Shown: positions 17,505-26,413 of the stretch, piece after piece
Layout of the letters: each line of letters starts with the position of its first letter
How positions within the stretch are numbered: position 1 is the stretch's first letter
From: Bradyrhizobium sp. AZCC 2176
Lineage (GTDB): Bacteria; Pseudomonadota; Alphaproteobacteria; Rhizobiales; Xanthobacteraceae
Assembly: GCF_036924645.1 (NCBI RefSeq)
Contig: NZ_JAZHRX010000001.1
Span: 5,421,501-5,485,500 of the forward strand
Reading direction: 5' to 3'
Length of the DNA: 64,000 bases
Program-made: the position numbers and the translations under genes
Notes under the pieces: generated by a model
Database searches by the model: none
Seen by the model: the letters and a program-made list of their open reading frames with translations, nothing else
What the model was told of the DNA's origin: nothing

Positions 17505-18785
17505 TCACGCCACCACCGGCTTCGGCCGCGCAATCGCCAGCACGATCAGCGCCGCGACCACACAGAGCGCACCGGCGACGAAGAACGCCGGCAGGTAGGT
17601 CTGCAACACCGTCCGCGACAGGCCGGCGCCGAAGGCTGCGACGCCCGCGCCCAATTGATGGCCGGCAAAAATCCAGCCGAACACCAGGTTGGCTCGCTCG
17701 GGACCGAAGCGCCGGGCGGTAAGCCGCACCGTCGGCGGCACGGTCGCGATCCAGTCGAGCCCGTAGAATACCGCGAACAGCGACAGGCCGTAGAACGAGA
17801 AATCGGTGAACGGCAGGAACAACAGCGAGAGGCCGCGCAGGCCGTAGTACCAGAACAACAGCCAGCGATTGTCGTAGCGGTCCGACAGCCAGCCCGAGAC
17901 GATGGTGCCGAAGAAATCGAAAATGCCCATCGCGGCGAGCAGGCCCGCGGCCTGGACTTGCGGAATGCCGAAATCGAGGCACATTGGGATCAAATGCACC
18001 TGGACCAGACCGTTGGTTGAAGCGCCGCAGATGAAGAAGGTTAAGAACAGTATCCAGAACACACCCGACTTCGAGGCGTCGCGCAGGGTGCCGAGCGCTG
18101 CCGCCATGATCGGCGTGTTATTGGGCGGCGGCACCGGCAGTGGCTCGGTGCCTTCGTCGCCGAACGGCCGCAGGCCGACATCGCTCGGCCGGTCGCGCAT
18201 GATCATCAGCACGGCGAAGGCCGCCACTCCCAGCATGACGCACACCAATGCCAGCGCGAGCCGCCAGCCATAACGATCAGTCAGGCTCGCCAACAGCGGC
18301 AGGAAGGCGAGCTGTCCGGTCGCAACGCTCGCGGTGAGTATGCCGACGACCAGGCCGCGCCGCGCCACGAACCAGCGTGCGGCGATCGTAGCCCCCAGCA
18401 CCAGCGCCGTCATGCCGGTGCCGATCCCGATCACCACGCCCCACAGCAACATCAACTGCCAGACCTGTGTCATCGCCAGCGATGCGACGAGGCCGGATAC
18501 GACGATGAGCAGCGCCAACAGCGTCACATTGCGCAGGCCGTAGCGGTTCATCAGCGCGGCGGCGAACGGCGCCATCAGCCCGAACAGGATGAAGCGGATC
18601 GACAGCGCCGAGGAAATCTCCGCCGTGGTCCAGCCGAATTCCTTCTGCAGGGGCACGATGAACACGCCGGGCGCGCCGACCGTGCCGGCGGAAATCAAGG
18701 CGGTGAGGAAGGTCACGGCGACCATCGCCCAGCCGTAATGGATGTTGCGGCGGGCGAGGGTGGCTGACAACCAGTTCGAGATCAT
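17505..18785 (-). CDS. MFS transporter (oxalate/formate-type or monocarboxylate)
   Basis: A 426-residue protein with about 12 hydrophobic helices. It begins MISNWLSATLARRNIHYGWAM and continues with GVFIVPLQKEFGWTTAEIS, the entry of MFS carriers of the monocarboxylate/OxlT-like group; the inter-helix loop GWLSDRYDNRW matches the MFS D-R motif. The likely job is uptake or export of an organic acid. I chose the ATG at 18783-18785, with GAGG close upstream; a start 17 codons earlier is possible. It lies downstream of, and in the same direction as, the crotonase-FAD hydroxylase-DUF2783 genes but 284 bases away, so it probably has its own promoter. Confidence 0.88.
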   Translation of the reverse strand: MISNWLSATLARRNIHYGWAMVAVTFLTALISAGTVGAPGVFIVPLQKEFGWTTAEISSALSIRFILFGLMAPFAAALMNRYGLRNVTLLALLIVVSGLVASLAMTQVWQLMLLWGVVIGIGTGMTALVLGATIAARWFVARRGLVVGILTASVATGQLAFLPLLASLTDRYGWRLALALVCVMLGVAAFAVLMIMRDRPSDVGLRPFGDEGTEPLPVPPPNNTPIMAAALGTLRDASKSGVFWILFLTFFICGASTNGLVQVHLIPMCLDFGIPQVQAAGLLAAMGIFDFFGTIVSGWLSDRYDNRWLLFWYYGLRGLSLLFLPFTDFSFYGLSLFAVFYGLDWIATVPPTVRLTARRFGPERANLVFGWIFAGHQLGAGVAAFGAGLSRTVLQTYLPAFFVAGALCVVAALIVLAIARPKPVVA

Positions 18786-18946
18786 TGAGCCTCGGAGGAT
18801 TCCGGGTGGGAAGCTTGGTCTGTTTTGGCTTCGCATTCTGACGTGGCGGTCGTCCGACTTGAATGTCGTACTTCCCTCATTTCAGGACATGACCGGGAGC
18901 GCTGGTGCCGGAATCGATCCGCACGCGGGGTCCACTCCGGCATTGG

Positions 18947-18960
18947 ATTATATCTATAAT
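18947..18960. promoter_or_regulatory. AT-rich palindrome ATTATATCTATAAT
   Basis: ATTATA-TC-TATAAT is a perfect six-base inverted repeat in an otherwise GC-rich 284-base gap upstream of the MFS gene. TATAAT also equals a sigma-70 minus-10 box in both directions. It may mark the MFS promoter or an operator; the distance to the MFS start is about 160 bases. The rest of this gap shows nothing else. Confidence 0.3.
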
Positions 18961-19069
18961 ATTATGCGCTGCAAAAAATCGCAACGGATCATCCCATGAA
19001 AAATCTCGCCGTTCGCATGAGAGAAATTGATCGATGGGGGCCTTGAGGCGGGATTGTCGTGAACTGTCG

Positions 19070-19255
19070 CTATTCCAGCCCGTCGAGCGCGGTCTCAACA
19101 GCCTTCCTGAAGGCTGCGACGTCGCCGAGTTCGTGGCCGAGCACGAGCGCAAGCCGGGTCAGAAACAGTGCTTCGCGCGCAGGTCCCGCCTGATCGATCG
19201 CCGTCGCCAGCGTCTCATAGGCGGCCTCAAAATCCTCGAACGGCATGGAGCTCAT
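19070..19255 (-). CDS. DUF2783 family small protein
   Basis: A 61-residue helical protein (MSSMPFEDFEAAYETLA ... VLGHELGDVAAFRKAVETALDGLE) that I recognise as the DUF2783 family. No catalytic motif or membrane segment is visible. Its ATG overlaps the stop codon of the FAD hydroxylase gene by four bases, so translation is coupled. Members of this family are regularly found beside FAD-dependent hydroxylases, which suggests a helper or stabilising role; the function is not known. Confidence 0.75.
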   Translation of the reverse strand: MSSMPFEDFEAAYETLATAIDQAGPAREALFLTRLALVLGHELGDVAAFRKAVETALDGLE

Positions 19256-20943
19256 GGCGTGTTGCTTCCCAGGCAAAGGCTTGCGGCTTTCAGGATCTCG
19301 CCGGGAACGATGGCCTTCCATCGCCCGGCGATGTGCAGGTCGGGCCGCAGCAGATAGAGCGTGCCGGGCGTGGCGGCAAACAGGCGGGCGATTTCGCCGT
19401 CGCTATCCGCAATGGTATTCGCTGCGGAGGCCGAGCCGTGTGAGGTGACCAGAACCGCAACGAAACGCTTGTCGATCCGGTCGAGTTGCCCAAGCAGCGC
19501 CGCCTGTTCGGCGCTTGGTTGGCCCTCGCAGAACAGGATCGCCGTCATGCCGTTGCCGGCGCGATCCAGCAGATGGCTTTCGCCGGCGATACGGGCATTC
19601 GGTGCGGCGCTGCCGCAAGGCGGGCCGCCGGCAAATTCGGCGTCGCGTCCGGCAGAGGGCGTCAGCGGGCTTTCCGAGTAGGTGTAGGGCTGCATCTGGC
19701 GCGGATTGGCGAGCCCGCGCGGAAATTCGTGCCTCAAACTGAGGGACAAGGCCGCCTCGCGCGCCAATCGCCAGCCGCGCGTCGGCGGCGTCATGAAACG
19801 CGTGCTCTTGGTGGCATTGGCGAAGACGTCGAGGGTGGCGCCGCGCCGCTCCGGCGAATAGCTTTCGAGCAGCCGCTCATTCGCCTCGCCGTGGAGCACG
19901 AGCGCCAGCTTCCAGCCGATATTTTCGGCATCCGCCAGGCCATTGTTCAGCCCGCGGACGCCGAAGATCGGCACGATATGCGCGGCATCGCCGATGAAGA
20001 AGACGCGGCCGTGGCGGTAGTCATCGAGGCACAGCGTGTTGGCGGAATAGACGCTCCACCATTCCAACTCCCAGGGTTTGCTGTGGCCGACATCGGCGAG
20101 GATGGCGCCGACGCGGGCGCGGATGTTTTCCTCCTTCAGGGCGTCTGCCTCGCTCTCGCCTTCGCGAAGCTGGTAGTCGACACGCCAGATGTCATCCGGC
20201 TGCTTGTGAATCAGCACCGTGCCGCCGGGATTGCCGCTCGGTTCGAAAAAGGCGCGTCGCTCGGTCGGAAAATCGTGATCCATCCGGATATCCGCGATCA
20301 CATAGCGACCTTCGTAATTGTCGCCCTTCAGCCGTAAGCCGAGCATCGATCTGACAGGCGAGCGCGCCCCGTCGGCGGCCAGCACATAGTCGGCATCGAG
20401 CCGATAATCACCCTCCGGCGATGAAATCCGGGCCGATACGCCATCGTTGTGACGCTCGATGGCCGATAATTCGCTCTGCCAGCGCATGTCGATGAGATCG
20501 CTCGTCGCGACCGCATCGTGCAGGAATTTTTCGATGTACTGCTGCTGCAGATTGTACATCGGCAGATATTTTTCGCCCGGCGGTTGCGGCATTTCGAGCC
20601 GGAAGATCTGTTCGCCGCGATAGTAGCTGCGGCCGAACCGCCAGCCGAGCGCCTTTTCGAGAAACGGCGTGACCGCCCCGATCCGCTCCAGGATATGCAT
20701 GCTCGGCCGCGCGATGCAGATCGCGCGGCTACCGTCATTAAATGTGTCCTTGCGATCGATCAGCACGCTCTTGATGCCGTAGCGCGCAAGCACCAGCGCC
20801 GCCGTCATGCCGATCGGGCCGGCGCCGACGATCAGTACGCGGCGCCGTGTCGCGACGCCGTCAAGTTCGGGGACACGCCGGGCCGCAAAACGCGGATAGT
20901 CGAAGTAAAGCGAATCCAGCGTTCCCCTGCCGGCAGGTCTCAT
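19252..20943 (-). CDS. FAD-dependent aromatic hydroxylase (MhpA/PheA-like)
   Basis: A 563-residue group A flavoprotein monooxygenase. The ADP-binding motif VLIVGAGPIGMTAAL lies at 36-50, the DG motif VLAADGARSPVRSMLG near the middle, and the GD motif VFFIGDAAHIVPIFGVRGLNNG binds the flavin ribityl chain. A thioredoxin-like C-terminal part follows (WKAIVPGEI region), as in 3-(3-hydroxyphenyl)propionate and phenol hydroxylases. It would hydroxylate an aromatic ring using NAD(P)H and O2. GGAGG just before the ATG at 20941-20943 fixes the start. It lies 11 bases behind the crotonase gene and overlaps the DUF2783 gene. Confidence 0.9.
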   Translation of the reverse strand: MRPAGRGTLDSLYFDYPRFAARRVPELDGVATRRRVLIVGAGPIGMTAALVLARYGIKSVLIDRKDTFNDGSRAICIARPSMHILERIGAVTPFLEKALGWRFGRSYYRGEQIFRLEMPQPPGEKYLPMYNLQQQYIEKFLHDAVATSDLIDMRWQSELSAIERHNDGVSARISSPEGDYRLDADYVLAADGARSPVRSMLGLRLKGDNYEGRYVIADIRMDHDFPTERRAFFEPSGNPGGTVLIHKQPDDIWRVDYQLREGESEADALKEENIRARVGAILADVGHSKPWELEWWSVYSANTLCLDDYRHGRVFFIGDAAHIVPIFGVRGLNNGLADAENIGWKLALVLHGEANERLLESYSPERRGATLDVFANATKSTRFMTPPTRGWRLAREAALSLSLRHEFPRGLANPRQMQPYTYSESPLTPSAGRDAEFAGGPPCGSAAPNARIAGESHLLDRAGNGMTAILFCEGQPSAEQAALLGQLDRIDKRFVAVLVTSHGSASAANTIADSDGEIARLFAATPGTLYLLRPDLHIAGRWKAIVPGEILKAASLCLGSNTP

Positions 20944-20954
20944 GCCTCCTCCAT

Positions 20955-21725
20955 CTATCTCTTGCGGTCGAGAAATACCTGCATCAGCCGCTGCGGCTCG
21001 CCGGTCAGGAAGGACTGCCCGAACACGCCGACGCTGAGATTCACCGATTCCGTCAGCGGCCGTTCTTCCCATTGCCGCAGCAGTGCCTTCTGGGACCGCA
21101 GCGCTGCGGGACCGCATTCGAGCAGGGCATTGACCGTATGCTCGACGGCGGCATCGAGCCCGCCTTCCTTCGCGACCACGTCGACCAGGCCCCAGGCGAG
21201 CGCCGTGGGCGCGTCGATATTCTCGGCGGTCATCATCAGCCAGCGCGCACGGCCCCAGCCGATCAACCGCGGCAGCAATGCGGCGTGGATCACCGAGGGG
21301 ATGCCGACACGGACCTCCGGCATGCCGAATTTGGCGTCGTGAGCTGCAATGCGGAAATCACAGGCGGCGGCGACTTCGAGGCCACCGCCGAGGCACCAGC
21401 CGGGCAGCCGCGCGATCACAGGCGCCGGAAAGCTGCGCACGGCCTCGCAGAGGTCGCGTAAGCGCGTGATGAAGGCTTCCGCGGACTTCTGGTCGAGCTT
21501 GGCCATCTCCTTGATGTCGGCGCCGCCGATCATGCTCTTCTCGCTCTGGCCGGCCAGGATCACCGCGCGAATAGTCTCGTCGGCGGCGAGCTTCTCGAAC
21601 CCTTCGCACACGCCATCAGTGACAGTGGAGGAAAGGATGTTGAGGGTGCCCGCATTGCAGATCGAGAGACGCACGACGCCCCGGTCGTCGCGGTCGATGC
21701 CGCAGTGGGGATTAAGCATTTCCAT
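20955..21725 (-). CDS. Enoyl-CoA hydratase/isomerase (crotonase) family
   Basis: A 256-residue crotonase. The first oxyanion-hole loop is KSMIGGADIKEM, the second PGWCLGGGLEVAAACDFRIA, followed by AKFGMPEVRVGIPSVIHA. The usual catalytic Glu pair is only partly present: Glu appears in MPEVRVG, while the LGGGLE position supplies the other. Possible reactions include hydration, isomerisation or CoA-ester cleavage. The ATG at 21723-21725 gives a protein of normal length; an upstream extension is low-complexity. It is the first gene of the hydroxylase operon and is divergent from the TetR regulator. Confidence 0.86.
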   Translation of the reverse strand: MEMLNPHCGIDRDDRGVVRLSICNAGTLNILSSTVTDGVCEGFEKLAADETIRAVILAGQSEKSMIGGADIKEMAKLDQKSAEAFITRLRDLCEAVRSFPAPVIARLPGWCLGGGLEVAAACDFRIAAHDAKFGMPEVRVGIPSVIHAALLPRLIGWGRARWLMMTAENIDAPTALAWGLVDVVAKEGGLDAAVEHTVNALLECGPAALRSQKALLRQWEERPLTESVNLSVGVFGQSFLTGEPQRLMQVFLDRKR

Positions 21726-21941
21726 TGTGTTTTCCGGACTTGTTCGGGACGGTTGACGCCACTTCCAGGGACATTGCGCCAGCTTGTCAAGGGGAGGCGG
21801 GGAGGGTGTTGCGCGGCGGCATCTTGCAGTGCACGCGACCGGAACGTTCACGATGATCGGCGCTGAAAAAGCGAAATAGATGCAGCTTTTCCCGCGCACA
21901 ACTGCTATTATATGACTTCAGACATTTAATGGGATGCGTTG

Positions 21942-22562
21942 ATGCGTTATTCGAAAGAGCACAAGCAGGAGACCCACGCGCGGATCGTGAAGAAGGCCTC
22001 GGTGCGGCTTCGCGAAAAGGGCGCGCATGGCATCGGCGTCGCCGACCTGATGAAGGAGGCCGGCCTCACCCATGGCGGCTTCTACGCGCATTTCGACTCG
22101 CGCGAGGCGCTGGTGATCGAGGCCTTTGCCTATGCGATGGACCGCTCGGTCGAGCACTGGCGCAAGATCGCCGCTGAGACGCTGCCGGAGAAGCGGCTGT
22201 CGACGATCATCGATTCCTACGTCTCGACGGTGCATCGCGACGATCCCGGCCGCGGCTGCGCGGTTCCCACGCTCGGCGCCGAGATCGCCCGCGAAAGCGC
22301 CAAGACCCGCAAGGCCTTTGCCGCCAAGCTGGAGCAGTTGATCGAGGTGATGGCCGATCAGATTACGGATGTGCCGCGAAAGACGGCGCGCAAGCAGGCG
22401 ATGGGCACGCTGGCGACGATGATGGGCACGCTGGTGATGTCCCGCGTCGCGGGCAGCGGTGAACTCTCCGACGAGATTCTCGCCTCCGGCCGCGAGGCGG
22501 CGCTGGCCCGTGCCGAAGCGATTAAACCGGCTGCGAAGAAGGCACGGGCGAAGGTGAACTGA
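21942..22562 (+). CDS. TetR/AcrR family transcriptional regulator
   Basis: A 206-residue regulator. Residues 10-55 form the TetR helix-turn-helix (ARIVKKASVRLREKGAHGIGVADL, then EAGLTHGGFYAHFDSREALV, whose G-G-F-Y-x-H-F is the signature). The rest is a ligand-binding helical domain with a Lys/Ala-rich tail. The gene is divergent from the crotonase-hydroxylase operon across about 216 bases, the classic position for a repressor of that operon. The upstream DNA is unusually AT-rich around 21904-21930, as expected for the shared promoters. Confidence 0.88.
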   Translation: MRYSKEHKQETHARIVKKASVRLREKGAHGIGVADLMKEAGLTHGGFYAHFDSREALVIEAFAYAMDRSVEHWRKIAAETLPEKRLSTIIDSYVSTVHRDDPGRGCAVPTLGAEIARESAKTRKAFAAKLEQLIEVMADQITDVPRKTARKQAMGTLATMMGTLVMSRVAGSGELSDEILASGREAALARAEAIKPAAKKARAKVN

Positions 22563-22579
22563 TTGCGGCTTCCGTTCTT

Positions 22580-22708
22580 GTCGTCCCGGCCTTGAGCCGG
22601 GACCCATACGCCGCGGCCGGCGGAAGAGGCACGAGGCGAGACGGCCTCTCTCACAATTCATATCGGTGGTTTTGGGTCCCGGCTCGCGCTTCGCTTGGCC
22701 GGGACGAC
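22580..22708. repeat. Inverted repeat, GTCGTCCCGGCC family
   Basis: The arms GTCGTCCCGGCC (22580-22591) plus GAGCCGGGACCC (22594-22605) return as GGGTCCCGGCTC (22674-22685) and GGCCGGGACGAC (22697-22708). Each arm is also a small palindrome. The element separates the convergent TetR and LysR genes and is related in build, not in exact sequence, to the repeat at 241-360. Confidence 0.7.
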
Positions 22709-22728
22709 GATGGATTTGTGCCAGATCT

Positions 22729-23643
22729 TCACCTTCCGCAAAACAGCGCGCGCTCGCTGTCCACGGTCTCGCAGATGTAGTCGGCCACCGCTCTGATCCG
22801 CGCCAGATCCTTGCTGTCGGCGTGCATCAGCATCCAGAAAGTGCGCGAAATCCTGATCTCGTCCGGCAATACCGGGCGCAGCTCGGGGTGCGCCGTCGCC
22901 ATGAAGTGCGGCAGCACCGCGATCCCAAATCCTGCGATGGTGGCGTTGAGCTGCGCGATCAGGTTGGCGCTGCGGAATTTGGCGGAGATTTTTGGCGAAA
23001 CCTGCGGCAGGTAGTCCAGTTCCGGCGTAAACAGCAATTCCTCGATGTAGCCGACGAAGCGATGCCGGGGCAGGTCGCCGCGCGATACGATCTTCGGCAT
23101 GCGGTCGAGATAGGCTGGCGCAGCATAAAGCCCGAGGCTGTAGTCGAGCAGCTTGCGCCCGACGATCCGGCCTTCCTTGGGCATGGTCAGGCTGATCGCA
23201 ATGTCCGCCTCGCGCTTCGACAGGCTGAACAGCCGCGCGGTAGCGACGAGCTGCAAGTCGAGATCAGGATACCGCTCGGTAAATCTCACCAATCGCGAGG
23301 CCAGAAAATGGCTGCCGAAACCGTCGGGGGCGCCGATCCGGACCGTGCCGGTGAGCTGGGCGCGCGAGCCGCCGACCGCCTCCTGGTTGGCGACGATGGT
23401 GGATTCCATCGCTTCCGCGCTGTCGGCCACACGTTGGCCGGCTTCGGTCAGCAGGTAGCCGGTCTTGCGGCGATCGAACAGTTTTGCAGAGAGATGCCGT
23501 TCCAGGCGGTCGACACGCCGGATCACTGTGGCATGATCGACGGCAAGCTGCTTGGCGGCGGCGGAAACCGATCCGCCGCGGACGATCGCCAGCACGAAAC
23601 GGAAGTCATCCCAATCGATCGTCTTGGTGCCTTGATCCAGCAT
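22729..23643 (-). CDS. LysR family transcriptional regulator
   Basis: A 304-residue LysR-type regulator. The N-terminal helix-turn-helix reads FRFVLAIVRGGSVSAAAKQLAVDHATVIRRVDRLE, and the periplasmic-binding-like effector domain follows from about 90 (GTVRIGAPDGFGSHFLASRL). I chose the ATG at 23641-23643; a start seven codons upstream cannot be excluded. It is divergent from mmsA across 101 bases, so it very likely controls the valine/isobutyrate operon. LysR regulators usually activate in response to a pathway intermediate; the inducer is not evident. Confidence 0.88.
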   Translation of the reverse strand: MLDQGTKTIDWDDFRFVLAIVRGGSVSAAAKQLAVDHATVIRRVDRLERHLSAKLFDRRKTGYLLTEAGQRVADSAEAMESTIVANQEAVGGSRAQLTGTVRIGAPDGFGSHFLASRLVRFTERYPDLDLQLVATARLFSLSKREADIAISLTMPKEGRIVGRKLLDYSLGLYAAPAYLDRMPKIVSRGDLPRHRFVGYIEELLFTPELDYLPQVSPKISAKFRSANLIAQLNATIAGFGIAVLPHFMATAHPELRPVLPDEIRISRTFWMLMHADSKDLARIRAVADYICETVDSERALFCGR

Positions 23644-23744
23644 TTCCGCACATCTATGGTGCAATATATCGGACTTGTATCCTAAGAAATGCGGGTCAAA
23701 AAGGTCTGTAAAGCGATCCAGCCGGGTTCTTAGGGAGGTTATTC

Positions 23745-25241
23745 ATGCGCGCAATCGGACATTTCATCGGCGGCAAAGAGGTCAAGGGCACGTCCGGGCG
23801 AACTTCAGACGTTTTCGAGCCGATGACCGGCGACGTTCAGGCCAAGGTCTCGCTGGCGTCCAAGGCCGAGGTTCGGGCCGCCGTGGAGAACGCCAAGGTT
23901 GCCCAGGTCGAGTGGGCGAATACCAATCCGCAGCGCCGCGCGCGCGTGATGATGAAGTTCCTCGAGCTCGCCCAGCGCGATTACGACAAGCTCGCAGAGC
24001 TTTTGGCGCGCGAGCATGGCAAGACGGTTCCCGACGCCAAGGGCGACATCCAGCGCGGCCTCGAAGTCGTCGAATTCGCCTGCGGCATCCCGCATCTGAT
24101 GAAGGGTGAATACACCGAGGGCGCCGGCCCAGGCATCGACATCTATTCGATGCGGCAGCCGCTGGGCGTCGTCGCCGGCATCACGCCGTTCAATTTTCCG
24201 GCGATGATCCCGATGTGGAAATTCGCGCCCGCGATCGCCTGCGGCAACGCCTTCATCCTGAAGCCGTCCGAGCGCGATCCGGGCGTGCCGATGATGCTGG
24301 CCGCCTTGATGATCGAGGCCGGCCTGCCGCCCGGCGTGCTCAACGTCGTCAACGGCGACAAGGAAGCGGTCGACGCCATCCTCGACGATCCGGATATCAA
24401 GGCGGTCGGCTTCGTGGGCTCTTCGCCGATCGCGCAATATATCTATGAGCGTGCGGCCGCTACCGGCAAGCGCGCGCAGTGCTTCGGCGGCGCCAAGAAC
24501 CACGCCATCGTCATGCCGGACGCCGACATGGATCAGACCGTCGATGCGCTGATCGGCGCGGGCTACGGCTCGGCCGGCGAACGTTGCATGGCGATTTCGG
24601 TCGCAGTGCCCGTCGGCAAGCCCACCGCCGACCGGTTGATGGAAAAGCTGATCCCGCGCGTGGAATCCCTGAAGATCGGCACCTCGATCGATCCCTCCGC
24701 CGATTACGGCCCGCTGGTGACGAAGGAAGCGCTCAACCGCGTCAGGAACTACGTCGACATCGGCATCAAGGAGGGCGCGACGCTCGCTGTCGACGGCCGC
24801 AGCTTCAAGATGCAGGGCTATGAAAACGGCTTCTACATGGGCGGCTGTCTGTTCGACAACGTCACCAAGGATATGCGGATTTACAAGGAAGAAATCTTCG
24901 GCCCGGTACTCTCGGTGGTGCGCGCCCACGACTACAAGGAAGCGCTGGCCCTGCCGTCGGACCACGATTACGGCAACGGCGTTGCGATCTTCACCCGCGA
25001 CGGCGACGCCGCGCGCGATTTCGCCGCCAAGGTCAATGTCGGCATGGTCGGCATCAACGTGCCGATCCCGGTGCCGATCGCCTACTACACCTTCGGCGGC
25101 TGGAAGAAGTCCGGCTTCGGCGATCTCAATCAGCACGGGCCGGATTCGATCCGCTTCTACACCAAGACCAAGACGATTACCTCGCGCTGGCCGTCCGGCG
25201 TCAAGGAGGGCGCGGAGTTCTCGATTCCGACGATGAATTGA
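23745..25241 (+). CDS. mmsA: Methylmalonate-semialdehyde dehydrogenase (CoA-acylating)
   Basis: A 498-residue aldehyde dehydrogenase of the MmsA branch. It has the ITPFNFP motif (146-152), FGGAKNHAIVMPDAD (247-261), where the Glu of ordinary aldehyde dehydrogenases is replaced as is normal for CoA-acylating enzymes, and the nucleophile Cys281 in GSAGERCMA. It turns methylmalonate semialdehyde plus CoA into propionyl-CoA at the end of valine breakdown, releasing CO2 and NADH. GGGAGG lies before the ATG. It opens the valine operon, divergent from the LysR regulator. Confidence 0.95.
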   Translation: MRAIGHFIGGKEVKGTSGRTSDVFEPMTGDVQAKVSLASKAEVRAAVENAKVAQVEWANTNPQRRARVMMKFLELAQRDYDKLAELLAREHGKTVPDAKGDIQRGLEVVEFACGIPHLMKGEYTEGAGPGIDIYSMRQPLGVVAGITPFNFPAMIPMWKFAPAIACGNAFILKPSERDPGVPMMLAALMIEAGLPPGVLNVVNGDKEAVDAILDDPDIKAVGFVGSSPIAQYIYERAAATGKRAQCFGGAKNHAIVMPDADMDQTVDALIGAGYGSAGERCMAISVAVPVGKPTADRLMEKLIPRVESLKIGTSIDPSADYGPLVTKEALNRVRNYVDIGIKEGATLAVDGRSFKMQGYENGFYMGGCLFDNVTKDMRIYKEEIFGPVLSVVRAHDYKEALALPSDHDYGNGVAIFTRDGDAARDFAAKVNVGMVGINVPIPVPIAYYTFGGWKKSGFGDLNQHGPDSIRFYTKTKTITSRWPSGVKEGAEFSIPTMN

Positions 25242-25267
25242 CGCGCGCGTCATAACCGGGGCGCGGA

Positions 25268-26413
25268 ATGCAGTTCGCTCTCAACGAAGATCAAGTGGCG
25301 GTTCGCGACATGGCGCGCGAATTCGCCGCGGAAAAGATCGCGCCGCATGCGCTCCGCTGGGACGAGGAAAAGCATTTCCCCGTCGACGTGATGCGCGAGG
25401 CCGCAAGCCTCGGCATCGGCGGCATCTATATCAAAGACGACGTCGGCGGCTCTGCCATGACCCGCTTTGACGCCGCACTGATCTTCGAGGCGCTGGCAAC
25501 GGGTTGCCCGACCGTGTCGGCCTTCATCTCGATCCACAACATGGCGTCGTGGATGATCGATGCCTATGGCAACGACATCCAGCGGCAGAAATGGCTGCCA
25601 AAGCTCTGCACCATGGAACTGCTGGCGAGCTACTGCCTGACCGAACCGGGCTCCGGCTCGGATGCCGCGGCGCTTCGCACCCGCGCGGTGCGCGACGGCG
25701 AGCACTACGTTCTGAACGGCCAGAAGCAGTTCATCTCCGGCGCGGGTGGCGGCGATCTCTATGTCGTGATGGTGCGGACCGGCACTGACGGCCCCAGTGG
25801 CATCTCCACGCTGGTGATTCCGGCCGACACGCCGGGTGTCTCGTTCGGCGCCAACGAGCGCAAGATGGGCTGGAACGCGCAGCCAACCCGCGCGGTGATT
25901 TTCGAGAATGCCCGTGTGCCGGTTGAAAATCGCCTGGGTGACGAGGGTATCGGCTTCAAGATCGCGATGGCCGGGCTCGACGGCGGCCGCATCAATATCG
26001 CGGCGTGCTCGCTTGGCGGCGCGCAAAGCGCGCTGGACAAGTCGCTGGCCTACATGAAAGAGCGAAAAGCTTTCGGAAAACGCCTCGACGAATTCCAGGC
26101 GCTGCAGTTCCGTCTCGCCGACATGGCGACCGAGCTTGAGGCAGCGCGGACGTTTGTCTGGCGCGCAGCCGCCGCCCTCGACCGCAAGGATGCCGACGCG
26201 ACCGTGCTGTGTGCGATGGCAAAACGTTTTGGTACCGACGTCGGCTTCGAGGTCGCCAACCAGGCGCTGCAACTGCATGGCGGCTACGGCTACCTCAGCG
26301 AATACGGCATCGAGAAGATCGTGCGCGATCTGCGGGTGCACCAGATTTTGGAGGGGACCAACGAAATCATGCGGCTGATCGTGTCGCGCAAGCTGATCGA
26401 GGGCGCGCGATGA
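25268..26413 (+). CDS. Isobutyryl-CoA dehydrogenase-type acyl-CoA dehydrogenase
   Basis: A 381-residue acyl-CoA dehydrogenase. It shows YCLTEPGSGSDAAALRT (122-138), VLNGQKQFISGAG, LHGGYGYLSEY, and the C-terminal LEGTNEIMRL with the catalytic base at Glu362. Its place between mmsA and the 3-hydroxyisobutyryl-CoA hydrolase points to isobutyryl-CoA to methacrylyl-CoA in valine breakdown. Electrons go to ETF. The next gene starts inside its stop codon (ATGA at 26410-26413). Short branched-chain substrates other than isobutyryl-CoA remain possible. Confidence 0.92.
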   Translation: MQFALNEDQVAVRDMAREFAAEKIAPHALRWDEEKHFPVDVMREAASLGIGGIYIKDDVGGSAMTRFDAALIFEALATGCPTVSAFISIHNMASWMIDAYGNDIQRQKWLPKLCTMELLASYCLTEPGSGSDAAALRTRAVRDGEHYVLNGQKQFISGAGGGDLYVVMVRTGTDGPSGISTLVIPADTPGVSFGANERKMGWNAQPTRAVIFENARVPVENRLGDEGIGFKIAMAGLDGGRINIAACSLGGAQSALDKSLAYMKERKAFGKRLDEFQALQFRLADMATELEAARTFVWRAAAALDRKDADATVLCAMAKRFGTDVGFEVANQALQLHGGYGYLSEYGIEKIVRDLRVHQILEGTNEIMRLIVSRKLIEGAR

